NCBI GenBank assembly: GCA_019309565.1
Contig: JAFDFZ010000026.1
Span: 1-48,144 of the forward strand
Source: Deltaproteobacteria bacterium
GTDB lineage: Bacteria > Desulfobacterota > Desulfobacteria > Desulfobacterales > SURF-15
Direction of reading: 5' to 3'
DNA length: 48,144 bases
Shown: one piece after another, positions 17,148 to 25,808 of the stretch
Layout of the letters: the number at the start of each line of letters is the position of its first letter
Position numbering within the stretch: the stretch's first letter is position 1
Program-made: the position numbers and the translations under genes
Notes under the pieces: model-generated
What the model was told of the DNA's origin: nothing
What the model saw: only the letters and a program-made list of their open reading frames with translations
The model's database searches: none

Positions 17148-18193
17148 AATACCTTCTTGCACCGCTGGGATACTGCCACCAATAGCTTGACCGTATTGGT
17201 GAAATCCTCCATGTTCATGATGAGATTAGGCGAATGGATATACCGGCAGGGGATTGAGATCACTCCTGTGATCACCCCTTTCCTTGTGAGATGAATGGCA
17301 CCCGCATCGGTGGAACCATAAATAGGGGTTTTGATCTGGTGCGGGATGGCCATGGCGGAAGCGGTTTCGGTAATGAACCGGAACATTTTAGGATGGACCA
17401 TGATGGAGCGGTCCGCCAGCGTCACGGCCGGTCCTTTTCCCAGGCGGGTCGGATTCTTGCGGTCTGCAGTGCCGGGTGTATCGGCGGCAACGGTTCCTTC
17501 AATGGCTATCGCAACGGTGGGTTGAATCTGAAATGCCGCGGTTCTTGCTCCCCTGAGCCCCACCTCCTCACACACCGAAAAACAGCCAACCACCGTAAAA
17601 TCGGGTCGATCCGAGCTCAGTGCTTCCAAGGCTCTTACGATTGCAGCACATCCGGCCCGATCATCAAACGCTTTACTCATAATGCATGTCTCATTCAGCC
17701 GTAAGAAGTCAGCGTGCGGTGCAACCGGGTCTCCTACCCGAATTCCCATCTGTTCGATATCTTCCCTGGAACCAGCTCCTACATCGATAAATAGGTCGTC
17801 CGGTTTCAGCGGCGATTTCTTTTCATCAGGATCCTGGATATGGGGAGGCGTGCTTCCAATGGTGCCGGCTATCTGTTTTCCTTCACGGGTTTTAAGCGTC
17901 ACCCGCAAGGCGGGAAGCAAGCGTTCGTCCCATCCGCCAACCTGTGCGAACCTAAGAAAACCCTTCTCTTCCACATGGCTTATCATAAACCCGATTTCAT
18001 CCATATGGGCGTCCAGCAGCAGGGTGAATTCTTTGCCCGGGTTTAAGGTTGCGATCAAATTTCCTAAAGAATCGGTGCGGACATCATCGACAAGCGGGGT
18101 GACAAGGTCTTTTATTCTTTCTCGAACCGCATCTTCAAAGCCCGATATGCCAAAAGCTTCAGATAGGTTTTTCAATAATTGGAAATCATCCAT
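17144..18193 (-). CDS. M42-family metallo-aminopeptidase
   Basis: This is a 349-residue cytosolic aminopeptidase of the M42 (glutamyl aminopeptidase/FrvX/TET-like) family, which releases N-terminal residues from peptides using two metal ions. Visible ligands and catalytic residues are His in LLDAHMDEIGFM, Asp in SKAFDDRAGCAA, the Glu-Glu pair in CEEVGLRGA, Asp in YGSTDAGAIHL and the late His in CRYIHSPN. I chose the ATG at 18193 (MDDFQLLKNL), which has AAAGGAG seven bases upstream; an upstream in-frame start adds nine residues. It converges with the acylase gene, the two stop regions overlapping by four bases, and follows the cycloisomerase-like gene on the same strand by 39 bp. Confidence 0.92.
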   Translation of the reverse strand: MDDFQLLKNLSEAFGISGFEDAVRERIKDLVTPLVDDVRTDSLGNLIATLNPGKEFTLLLDAHMDEIGFMISHVEEKGFLRFAQVGGWDERLLPALRVTLKTREGKQIAGTIGSTPPHIQDPDEKKSPLKPDDLFIDVGAGSREDIEQMGIRVGDPVAPHADFLRLNETCIMSKAFDDRAGCAAIVRALEALSSDRPDFTVVGCFSVCEEVGLRGARTAAFQIQPTVAIAIEGTVAADTPGTADRKNPTRLGKGPAVTLADRSIMVHPKMFRFITETASAMAIPHQIKTPIYGSTDAGAIHLTRKGVITGVISIPCRYIHSPNLIMNMEDFTNTVKLLVAVSQRCKKVF

Positions 18194-18232
18194 GTTTGCT
18201 CTCCTTTTGAAATTCCTCACTGCCCGGGGGGG

Positions 18233-19381
18233 TCATCGGGCAGTGTACTTTTTTATGAAATCCATATCGAGGCTCACTCCAAGGCCGGGCCCATCGGGGA
18301 TCTTCAGGTAGCCCTGCTCTGTAACAAATTTTTCCCTGGTAACCCCCTGTCTCAGTGGATGGGGGGAGCGATCGTACTCAAAGAAGGGCTCCTGGGGGAA
18401 ACGACGCTCCGGGAAATGCGGCAGGGCTGCGAATAGCTGAAGAGAAGCGGCAAGCCCGACATTGGTTCCCCAAACATGAGGAATGACAGGAACATTGGCG
18501 GCTGAAGCCATGGCAATGATTTTCATCATCTCCGAAAACCCTCCGGTAGCACAAAGATCAGGTTGCAGGATGTCCACGGCCCTGCGATTGATCAGCTCAC
18601 GGAACCCATAGCGGGTGTACTCACATTCCCCACCGGTGATTAATATGCTTGAGTTCTGTTTCACCTCAAGATAGCCGTCTACATCTTCCGGCGGTACGGG
18701 TTCTTCGAACCAGTAGATATCGAATCGCTCCATTTCCCGTGCTAATCTAATGGCTTCGGCCGCATTGTATGCATGGTTTGCATCCACCATGAGGTAAAGA
18801 TCTTCTCCGATAGCCTCTCTTACAGCCTTTATGTACTTCAAATCCGTACGGATACCGTAGCCGATCTTAAGCTTCATGCCGGTAAAGCCCTCTTTCTTAT
18901 AGCCAAGGGCTTCCTGCGCCAGCGCATCAGCGATGTTTGAAGCATTTTGCGGTTCATACAGACCGGTGGCATATACCCTGGCACGGTTTCGATAGGCCCC
19001 TCCAAGCAGCTTATAGACCGGCAAGCCCAAGGCCTTTCCCTTGATATCCCAAAGTGCGATGTCGATTCCGCTTATGGCAGACAGGGTTAGTCCTTTCATT
19101 CCTTGATCCCTTGTGTAGTTATAGAGGCTGTCCCAGATTACACAGGTGTCAAAGGGATCTTTGCCTATAAGCAATGGGCCCAGAGCGTCTTTCATGATGG
19201 CGGCCGCAATGTCGGCAGGCCCCCCAAAATAAAAGGCTTCGCCAAGCCCGCTGATGCCCCTGTCCGTAACAACTTCACAGATAGCTGTCTGGCGCCTGTC
19301 GGTAACCCGTTGGGACCATCCGAATCCATGGTTTTCCAATTCGGCCTTAAGTACATAGGTTTTTATTTCCGAGATTTTCAT
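18233..19381 (-). CDS. Mandelate racemase/enolase-family enzyme, galactarolactone-cycloisomerase-like
   Basis: This 382-residue enolase-superfamily enzyme abstracts a proton alpha to a carboxylate. It has a capping domain followed by a barrel with the base KLKIG (KxK), metal ligands in VDANHAY, WFEEPV and GGECEYTRYGF, and the Asp-His side in LQPDLCATGGFSE and VIPHVWGTN. The run from LSGIDIALWDIKGKALG-like sequence (ISGIDIALWDIKGKALGLPV) to PDGPGLGV closely recalls the D-galactarolactone cycloisomerase (Gci) of Agrobacterium, as I remember it. A dipeptide epimerase is less likely because of the His-Asp dyad. The start has GAGAGGTGG upstream. It leads a two-gene leftward unit with the M42 peptidase. 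Confidence 0.88.
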   Translation of the reverse strand: MKISEIKTYVLKAELENHGFGWSQRVTDRRQTAICEVVTDRGISGLGEAFYFGGPADIAAAIMKDALGPLLIGKDPFDTCVIWDSLYNYTRDQGMKGLTLSAISGIDIALWDIKGKALGLPVYKLLGGAYRNRARVYATGLYEPQNASNIADALAQEALGYKKEGFTGMKLKIGYGIRTDLKYIKAVREAIGEDLYLMVDANHAYNAAEAIRLAREMERFDIYWFEEPVPPEDVDGYLEVKQNSSILITGGECEYTRYGFRELINRRAVDILQPDLCATGGFSEMMKIIAMASAANVPVIPHVWGTNVGLAASLQLFAALPHFPERRFPQEPFFEYDRSPHPLRQGVTREKFVTEQGYLKIPDGPGLGVSLDMDFIKKYTAR

Positions 19382-19959
19382 ATACCACCTCTCTTAAGGT
19401 ACATTTATCCATAGGGGGTAGAGGATTTTCCTTTTAAGGAAAGCTTTGATGCACACCCCAACAAAACAAACGGCGTCAGCCTCAAATCACCATTGCACCC
19501 GTAAATGGCCGCGTTCAACATCAATAGGCGATTTTTAAGAAAATATCAAAAGAAATTACAGACGAGCCGGAGTATGATGGTGTTTTTTAATTCCTAAAAC
19601 ATTTGGTTTAGAAAGTAAAATCTGGCCCTGCCAGGCGTTTCGGCACCTCGATGGTCGCCGGGTTTTGCCGTGGTCGATAAAGGTCGGAATTTTGACGATT
19701 TGTGTCACTTCGGGTGTTATCGCGTCTATGGGTGTATTCTTTTCGACCTGCCCGGCATCCAATTTCATGACATTTGCTAACTCCAAGAAAATCTTGACAA
19801 ATTTGATCGATAACTGATATGGTTATCTGCCCGATAAGCAGGGAGAAACAACCGGGATCGCACATAATTTACTGGTATAATATTTGCATGTGATTTCAGC
19901 ATGTTTCAGCCTGAAAATGGGTGGTTACCGGTAAAATCGATGGTTCAGGTCAGTTGTGA
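19382..19959. other. Divergent intergenic region before the regulatory block
   Basis: About 580 bp separates the Gci-like gene from the REC-HD-GYP gene. A small AT-rich palindrome (TTTCCTTTTAAGGAAA) lies near 19428-19443. A possible sigma-70-like -35 TTGACA is at 19794-19799 with a poor TGATATGG -10 about 16-17 bp on, pointing to the HD-GYP gene. A minus-strand frame at 19556-19768 (70 codons, starting MKLDAGQVEKNTPIDAITPE) looks fairly protein-like in its first 35 residues and then degenerates. It could be a gene remnant, but I do not recognise it. Confidence 0.35.
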
Positions 19960-21537
19960 ATGGATAGCGGTAAAAAAATTCTATTTGTAGATGACGAAGA
20001 AAACATCCTGTCAATTGCACATGAGTACTTCAAGAAGAAAGGATTCCAGGTCGTCACCGCCAAAAATGGACGTGAGGCGGTTAAAATCCTTGAAACCAAC
20101 CGTATCGATTGTTGTTTTACGGATATTAACATGCCGGAAATGGATGGGCTGGAGCTTGCCGAATATATTCATATGAAAGACAACACGATTCCGGTGGTTG
20201 TTATGACCGGATATCCCTCAATGGAAAATACCCTCAAAACACTTAAGAACGGTGTGGTTGACTTCCTAATAAAACCGGTAAGCCTGAATCAGATGGAGCT
20301 TTGTTTGCAGCGAGTTCTGCGAGAACGACAACTCTTTGTGGAAAACATCCTCTTAAAGAAAGAGGTTGAAAGCAAGGGGCGGCTGGAAAAACTGAACAAG
20401 GAACTGCTTGAAAAAGTGGAGGAGCTTCATATCCTGAATAAGATCATGAGCGACTTCACCACACTGAGCACCAGCATCAATGTATTTCGGCACGTAACGA
20501 ACCTCGCCCTGGAAATAACACATTCCGATGAGACTCGATTCTATGTGATCAATGAGGCGGTTCAGCGGCCTTTTGAAGTCGCCGCTGCTTTTAAAAATCA
20601 AAAGGATGGAGGTTTCGAACAGTGCGAAAATACAACCGGCAGTCCGTTGAAGTTTGAATCGCGAATCGGTTCATTGCGTTCGTTGGAACCACTGGTCATG
20701 GAAACGGTTTCCGATGAGATCCCCTTGCTGATTTCGGAAAATAACGGTGCCCGAGGGCTTTCTCTGTGCATCAGATCCCTTATGATGGTTCCACTGAAAA
20801 TCAGGGAAAAGATTTTTGGCGTGCTTACTGCTACCAATTATAAGGATTCCTACCACTTCAACGAAAAAGATCTGTACTATCTATCTTTTATGACTCAAAA
20901 CGCTGCCCATGCCATTGAAAACCTGGCCTTATATGAAAATATTTATGAAAACCTGTTTGCAACCCTTTATGCCTTTGTCAAGGCTCTTGAGGCAAGAGAC
21001 GCCTATACCCAACGGCATTCCAATCGGGTGACCGAAATCTCTCTGCTCATTGGAAAGGCGCTGGGTATTTCAAGAGAAGAACTAGATATCCTTAATGTTG
21101 CCGGGCGTCTTCATGACATCGGTAAGATCGGTATACGGGACGATATATTGCTCAAACCAGGGAAGCTAACTGCGGAGGAGTTTGAAAAGATTAAAGAGCA
21201 TCCGGTAATCGGCGCAGAAATTGTTGGGCAACTTGGACTGTGGGACAGAGAGCAGCAAATTATTCGATGCCATCACGAGCGATGGGATGGAAAGGGGTAT
21301 CCGGACGGCCTGAGGCGGGATAACATACCGTTGCTTTCAAGGATATTATTCGTGGGAGACTCTTATGACGCCATGGCTTCTGATCGGGCCTATCGCAAAA
21401 GAATGCCGCAGCAGACAATCCTAAGAGTACTTGAACAAGGAGCGGAAAGCCAGTTTGATCCCGAAATTGTGAAGATCTTTCTGAGACTTTACAAGGAGGG
21501 AAAGATCTCGACAAGCTATGACGACAGTGAATCATAA
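19960..21537 (+). CDS. Response regulator REC-GAF-HD-GYP, probable c-di-GMP phosphodiesterase
   Basis: This 525-residue protein predicts signal-controlled c-di-GMP hydrolysis in the cytoplasm. Residues 1-125 form a receiver domain with the acid pair at D11/D12, phosphoacceptor D55 in FTDINMPEMDG and Lys in FLIKPV. A short coiled linker (about 126-150) leads to a GAF-like sensor (about 150-315). The C-terminal HD-GYP domain has RLHDIGKIG, the HHERWDGKGYPDGL motif and FVGDSYDAM. All signature residues look intact. It is the first gene of the block that leads into the flagellar cluster, followed by two PilZ proteins, so a role in c-di-GMP control of motility is likely. No strong ribosome binding site is seen at the ATG. 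Confidence 0.93.
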   Translation: MDSGKKILFVDDEENILSIAHEYFKKKGFQVVTAKNGREAVKILETNRIDCCFTDINMPEMDGLELAEYIHMKDNTIPVVVMTGYPSMENTLKTLKNGVVDFLIKPVSLNQMELCLQRVLRERQLFVENILLKKEVESKGRLEKLNKELLEKVEELHILNKIMSDFTTLSTSINVFRHVTNLALEITHSDETRFYVINEAVQRPFEVAAAFKNQKDGGFEQCENTTGSPLKFESRIGSLRSLEPLVMETVSDEIPLLISENNGARGLSLCIRSLMMVPLKIREKIFGVLTATNYKDSYHFNEKDLYYLSFMTQNAAHAIENLALYENIYENLFATLYAFVKALEARDAYTQRHSNRVTEISLLIGKALGISREELDILNVAGRLHDIGKIGIRDDILLKPGKLTAEEFEKIKEHPVIGAEIVGQLGLWDREQQIIRCHHERWDGKGYPDGLRRDNIPLLSRILFVGDSYDAMASDRAYRKRMPQQTILRVLEQGAESQFDPEIVKIFLRLYKEGKISTSYDDSES

Positions 21538-21672
21538 GGACAGATCACGCGTTCCGATTTTTTTCTCAATGATCCCATACCAACAGGTGTTAAGCCGCAC
21601 CTCGGTCGGATTTCAGGTGGCAGCTGTAATGACTGTCCTTTTCTATGCCTTTTTCTATTCTAGGGTTAAGAT

Positions 21673-22251
21673 ATGACGGAAAGAAAATTTCAAGAAAAAA
21701 GAGAATTTGTTCGAGCCGATTTTTCCATCAGGGCCAGTGTCAAACTCCTTGATAGAAGCGCATTTGAGAGCAGGCAATCCGTAAAGCGACTGCTTTCTTC
21801 ATATCGCAATCCCTATCCTGGGCAGACGGTTGATCGCGATGAAGCGTATACCGAAAGCATGTTCTCGGATCTTACCGGTTTTTTGATTCAAATCAATGAA
21901 AAACTTGATCGCATCATCAGCCTCATTGGAGCCGATAAGCAGGAGCCCAATAGCATTGAAGTTAAAGAGACGTTGAATATCAGTGGTTCAGGTGTAAGTT
22001 TGATCGTCGGCCGAGCGGTTGAAGTCGGACAGCTGTTGGATATTTCATTAAACATACCAACCTTTCCCATGGGGGTTTTCAAAACCCAGGGGGAAATTAT
22101 CCGTGTCACACCACATGCAGACGGCCATGAAGATCTGTTTGAGGTGGGGATTCGGTTTTTGAATCTCACAGACGATGAGCGTGAAAGATTAATCGGTTAT
22201 ATTTTCAGTCAGCAGCGCAGAAATATTCGGGAGCAAAAAAGCTACCTGTAA
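21673..22251 (+). CDS. PilZ domain protein (probable c-di-GMP receptor)
   Basis: This is a 192-residue soluble protein. The N-terminal KREFVRADF fits the RxxxR element of PilZ domains, and LNISGSGVSLIV supplies the (D/N)xSxxG element about 110 residues later, so it may bind c-di-GMP. The long insert between the two elements, including helical LTGFLIQINEKLDRIISLIG, is larger than in a minimal PilZ domain and may be a dimer-forming linker. It lies 135 bp after the HD-GYP gene and before a second PilZ gene. Binding is predicted from motifs only. Confidence 0.85.
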   Translation: MTERKFQEKREFVRADFSIRASVKLLDRSAFESRQSVKRLLSSYRNPYPGQTVDRDEAYTESMFSDLTGFLIQINEKLDRIISLIGADKQEPNSIEVKETLNISGSGVSLIVGRAVEVGQLLDISLNIPTFPMGVFKTQGEIIRVTPHADGHEDLFEVGIRFLNLTDDERERLIGYIFSQQRRNIREQKSYL

Positions 22252-22331
22252 TCGCCTTTTTCGATTCGGCCAGGGCGATGAATCGGGGCGGGTTGAAATC
22301 GTCAAGAAAGCACAAGGGGGCTGGGATTAAT

Positions 22332-22694
22332 ATGTTGGAGATGGTCAAAAGAAAAGACGAGGAACGCCGTAAGAAAGTGCGCGTTCATTTCAGGACACAA
22401 ATCATCGTTGAGGCTGACACGGCGAAGATTTCCATGGATGGAAGCTCCAGAGATCTGAGTCTTAATGGGATTTTTATCAACACCGATCAAAAAATGCCGG
22501 TAAATACCCCTTGCAAAGTCAAGGTTTTGCTCTCTGGGATGAGCCCGCCACTGTTTTTGGAAATGGACGGAAAGGTTGTGCGCTCGGATACTTCGGGAAT
22601 TGCCGTGGTATTTGAATCGATGGACATCGATAGCTACACGCATTTAAAGAATATCGTGCGTTACAATGTTACAAATCCAGATGATGTTGTCTGA
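22332..22694 (+). CDS. Small PilZ domain protein
   Basis: This 120-residue protein is essentially one PilZ domain: ERRKKVRVHF gives the RxxxR element and SRDLSLNGIFI the DxSxxG element, followed by the beta-barrel (CKVKVLLSGM, LEMDGKVVR, GIAVVFE). The ATG at 22332 (MLEMVKRKDEERRKK) is preferred over one at 22278 because the family opening follows at once and AAGGGGG lies upstream. It probably binds c-di-GMP made or destroyed by neighbouring enzymes and passes the signal to a motility target. The partner is unknown. Confidence 0.85.
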   Translation: MLEMVKRKDEERRKKVRVHFRTQIIVEADTAKISMDGSSRDLSLNGIFINTDQKMPVNTPCKVKVLLSGMSPPLFLEMDGKVVRSDTSGIAVVFESMDIDSYTHLKNIVRYNVTNPDDVV

Positions 22695-22783
22695 TCGCCA
22701 TCGGCTTTCTGCTCGAAAGGTCGAGATGAAAACGGGCGATTTTCATTGAATCATGTGGTTGTGGGAGTACAGGAGACGTTCAG

Positions 22784-23245
22784 ATGGATGTGAAAGTTGT
22801 AAACCCCTTTATTGACGCTACATTGAAAGTTCTCGAAACCATGGCTCATGTGAGGGTGATACCTGGAAAGCCTTATGTCAAAAAAGATAACATTGCAAAG
22901 GGGGATGTTTCTGGAATAATCGGCATTACCGGCGAATCCAACGGAACGATTTCCGTCACCTTCGACAAGAGCAGCATATTGAGAATTGTTTCCAGTATGT
23001 TCGGAGAACAGGTCTCAGAGTTGAACGCTGAGATTGCCGATGCTGTCGGGGAATTGACCAACATGATTTCCGGCCAGGCCCGAAGGAAACTAGAGGAGTT
23101 GGGGAAAATATATGAAGCTGCCATACCATCGGTAGTAATCGGGAAAAATCACCGGATCACCCACATCACCACCGGACCCATTATTGCCATTCCGTTTACC
23201 ACCGATGGGGGGCACTTTACCATTGAGATATGTTTTGCTAAATGA
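22784..23245 (+). CDS. cheX: CheX-like CheY-phosphate phosphatase
   Basis: This 153-residue protein matches CheX/CheC-type phosphatases, which remove the phosphoryl group from CheY and reset the flagellar switch. The key helix is in ADAVGELTNMISGQARRKLE, where the family ExxN pair is provided by E and N of GELTN. The rest alternates strands and helices in CheX style (SGIIGITGESNGTISVTF near the N-terminus, HFTIEICF at the end). It directly precedes cheY, supporting a matched phosphatase and substrate pair. No cheA or methyl-accepting protein is in the window. Confidence 0.9.
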   Translation: MDVKVVNPFIDATLKVLETMAHVRVIPGKPYVKKDNIAKGDVSGIIGITGESNGTISVTFDKSSILRIVSSMFGEQVSELNAEIADAVGELTNMISGQARRKLEELGKIYEAAIPSVVIGKNHRITHITTGPIIAIPFTTDGGHFTIEICFAK

Positions 23246-23431
23246 CCAAAGGTTTAATATCTCTTAAGCGGTTGATGTAGTTTTTATTTTCGAAAAATAA
23301 TCGGAAATCTCAAATATCTTTGGACAATACAAGCCCGGTTTTGGATATTCCATAAAGTTGGTTTTTTACAGCGACCAAGGAGATGATCCGGGAGTAATGG
23401 AAGAGGTTTTCAAAAAGGGAGGACGGTTCGG

Positions 23432-23806
23432 ATGGACCTTTCCATGAATGTATTGATCGTGGATGATTTTGCAACCATGCGAAAAATTTTAAGAAATATC
23501 CTAAAACAGGTTGGATTCACAAAAATTATCGAGGCTGATGACGGAACCACCGCTTTTGATATTTTAAATAAACAAAAAATCGACTTAATCATATGCGACT
23601 GGAACATGCCGAAAATGACAGGACTCGAGCTGTTGAAAAAGGTCCGTGCCAGCGGGATGTTGAAGGATATCCCTTTTATAATGGTAACGGCCGAAGCTCA
23701 GAAAAAAAACGTCATCGATGCGGTTCAAGCTGGCGTCTCAAACTATATCGTAAAGCCCTTTACGGTTGAGCAACTCTCTGAGAAACTAAAAAAAATATTT
23801 GAATAA
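23432..23806 (+). CDS. cheY: CheY-type single-domain response regulator
   Basis: This 124-residue stand-alone receiver shuttles phosphoryl signals to the flagellar switch protein FliM. The canonical residues are present: acid pair in LIVDDFATMRK, phosphoacceptor Asp in LIICDWNMPKMTG, Thr in MVTAEA and Lys in NYIVKPF. The ATG at 23432 has GGGAGG about nine bases upstream; an ATG four codons later is also possible. The sequence ADDGTTAFDILNK is typical of chemotaxis CheY. It lies between cheX and the FleQ-like activator, which suggests a flagellar rather than a transcriptional role. Confidence 0.93.
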   Translation: MDLSMNVLIVDDFATMRKILRNILKQVGFTKIIEADDGTTAFDILNKQKIDLIICDWNMPKMTGLELLKKVRASGMLKDIPFIMVTAEAQKKNVIDAVQAGVSNYIVKPFTVEQLSEKLKKIFE

Positions 23807-23875
23807 CTGCAAGAATAATCCATGTGCAATTCTTAAATTTTTTTTAACCCCTAACCTACTTTATTGAGAGTGGAT

Positions 23876-25288
23876 ATGCCCAGAATCCTAGTCATTGAAT
23901 CAGAAGCCAAAATAGCAGACCACTATGGGAAACTTATTCAAGACCATGGATATGAGGTGGAAATCGCCCAGAGCAATTCCATGGCTTTGAAACTTATGAG
24001 TGAAGGCTGTATCGATGCGGTCATGACCAATTATTCGGTTGCAGGAAAACGGCTTCTGGATATGGTTGTTTCAGATTACCGGGAGATACCCTGCATCATA
24101 GTTTCTTCAAAGGACTCCATTCGAGATTCGGTGGATGCAATAAAGAGAGGAGCTTTCGATTTTTTAACTAGAAACGACAGCAATAAAGATATCATCGGCT
24201 CCCTTCACAATGCAGTAGAAAATAGAAATTATGCCGGACCCAAACGCAGACGCTCCGATAAGATGAATCCAAACAAATTCGGGGAACTGGTGGGGGAGAG
24301 CGCTGCAATGCAAGCCGTTTTCAGGACAATCGAAAAGGTCGCCAATACGGACAGCACCGTGCTGATCACGGGGGAGAGCGGTACGGGCAAGGAACTGGTT
24401 GCAAGGGCGATTCACAACAACAGTGATCGCAGAGACAAGCCACTTGTTGTGATTAATTGTGGCGCTATTCCAGGGGAGTTACTGGAAAGCGAGTTGTTCG
24501 GGCACGAAAAAGGAGCGTTTACCGGTGCACACCGCACGCGCATCGGGCGATTTGAGATGGCCGACGGCGGAACCATTTTCCTGGATGAAATCGGGGACAT
24601 GAGCCCCGATCTTCAGGTAAAATTGCTAAGAGTATTACAAGAGCAGAGTTTTGAGCGTGTTGGCAGCACCAAACCCATGAAGGTAAACGTTCGAATTATT
24701 GCTGCAACCAACCAAAACCTGCAGAAATCCATAGAAGAGGGAACGTTTCGGGAGGACCTATATTACAGGTTAAACGTGATACCCATACATGTTCCCCCCC
24801 TCAGAGAACGAAAAAGCGATATTCCGCTGTTAAAAGATTGGTTTTTAAAGCGACTCGGCGGTCGAAGGCGACAGGATCGGAAGCGAATGAAAGTATTTTC
24901 TGATAAAGCCCTTGAGGTGTTGATGCGATACGATTGGCCGGGAAATATCCGAGAATTTGAAAACATGATCGAGCGACTTACCGTACTGGTGGAGGGGGAT
25001 GTTATCGAGGTTGAAGATTTGCCCGAACGGATTCGTGGCAGCAACATCGGTGAAAAAGCGATCACTCCATCTCCATTGCAAAACGGAATGGGCTTTAACG
25101 AAGCGGTGGAGCAGTTTCAAAAAGATTTGATTCTTCAAGCTTTAAAACAAACCAATTGGGTAAAAGCAAAGGCGGCGGACCTGTTGAAAATGAACCGTAC
25201 CACCCTTGTTGAAAAGATAAAGAAAATGCAGCTCGAACCATTTGAAAGAGTCCGTACGGAAGAGGGGTTTCCCAACCCATTGCCATAA
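23876..25288 (+). CDS. fleQ: FleQ-like sigma-54-dependent flagellar master activator with degenerate receiver
   Basis: This 470-residue protein predicts activation of sigma-54 RNA polymerase at flagellar promoters. It has an N-terminal receiver-like domain (1-115), an AAA+ domain (about 135-365) with Walker A GESGTGKE at 166-173, the sigma-54-contacting GAFTGA loop at 213-218 and Walker B IFLDEIGD, and a C-terminal Fis-type helix-turn-helix. The helix-turn-helix ends [13 protein letters not shown], very like Pseudomonas FleQ. The receiver has Asn52 in place of the phosphoacceptor Asp, one residue of the acid pair lost (IESE) and Arg99 in place of Lys, so it is probably not phosphorylated, as in FleQ. 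The ATG at 23876 is preferred over a TTG four codons earlier. Confidence 0.88.
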   Translation: MPRILVIESEAKIADHYGKLIQDHGYEVEIAQSNSMALKLMSEGCIDAVMTNYSVAGKRLLDMVVSDYREIPCIIVSSKDSIRDSVDAIKRGAFDFLTRNDSNKDIIGSLHNAVENRNYAGPKRRRSDKMNPNKFGELVGESAAMQAVFRTIEKVANTDSTVLITGESGTGKELVARAIHNNSDRRDKPLVVINCGAIPGELLESELFGHEKGAFTGAHRTRIGRFEMADGGTIFLDEIGDMSPDLQVKLLRVLQEQSFERVGSTKPMKVNVRIIAATNQNLQKSIEEGTFREDLYYRLNVIPIHVPPLRERKSDIPLLKDWFLKRLGGRRRQDRKRMKVFSDKALEVLMRYDWPGNIREFENMIERLTVLVEGDVIEVEDLPERIRGSNIGEKAITPSPLQNGMGFNEAVEQFQKDLILQALKQTNWVKAKAADLLKMNRTTLVEKIKKMQLEPFERVRTEEGFPNPLP

Positions 25289-25497
25289 TCTTAGTCAAAC
25301 ATATTTGAAATTTGCTTCCACTTTGAACCACATTGCTTATTGTTTCGTCCCCTCACCCCTCAGCCTATACGAGTATTCAGTGTTCAGCATTGAGGTGCCC
25401 ACCTCCGCTCTGACTCTGGCAGGTGTTTCTCGAGCGATTTCTCCAGCCCGTTGAGCATGTGGATGCACTCATTATAGCGGCTGTGATGCGATCTGCG

Positions 25498-25605
25498 ATG
25501 GTCAAGTATTCAGAGTTCGAAGTTCAAGTTTGAACCGATAACCTCGAACCTGAACACTGACACCTCCTGAACGCTGAACCCCTGAACACTTAACACTCAA
25601 AACGC
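25498..25605. repeat. Degenerate TGAAC-rich short repeats
   Basis: The stretch reads as variations on CTGAAC(A/G)CTGAAC: CCTGAACACTGACA, CTGAACGCTGAACC, CTGAACACTTAACAC, plus TTCAGAGTTCGAAGTTCAAG at its left end. An inverted relative, ATTCAGTGTTCAGCATTGAG, lies near 25376. Related wording occurs at 11950-11970 (GGTTCAGGGTTCGGGG). It has no coding capacity. Confidence 0.6.
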
Positions 25606-25696
25606 CTTTTTATTGCAATACTCATAGACGATCGGGGCCTAAGGAGGTAAAGTTTTGCACAAAGACTTGCGATCTCGACCTTCACTGAAGCGAAAT

Positions 25697-25710
25697 GTCA
25701 AACAATTGAC
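25697..25710 (+). promoter_or_regulatory. FleQ-box-like palindrome upstream of the TPR gene promoter
   Basis: GTCAAACAATTGAC is an exact inverted repeat (GTCAA-n4-TTGAC). It matches the Pseudomonas FleQ consensus, remembered as GTCaaTAAAtTGAC, at 12 of 14 positions. It lies 99 bp upstream of the sigma-54 -24 element at 25809, a normal distance for an enhancer site. A FleQ-like gene ends about 410 bp upstream. Confidence 0.55.
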
Positions 25711-25808
25711 GTAGGTATTTGAAAATACTTTCTAATTTCATATCGGCCTCTTCACTCCTCACACAATCCAAACATAAACACATCGATATCGTAAAAAATT
25801 TTTCCCTC

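Noticed and set aside
19608..19865. Minus-strand frame of 85 codons before the HD-GYP gene
   Set aside because: The composition is Cys/Arg-rich and erratic, and it overlaps a slightly better frame; no ribosome binding site.
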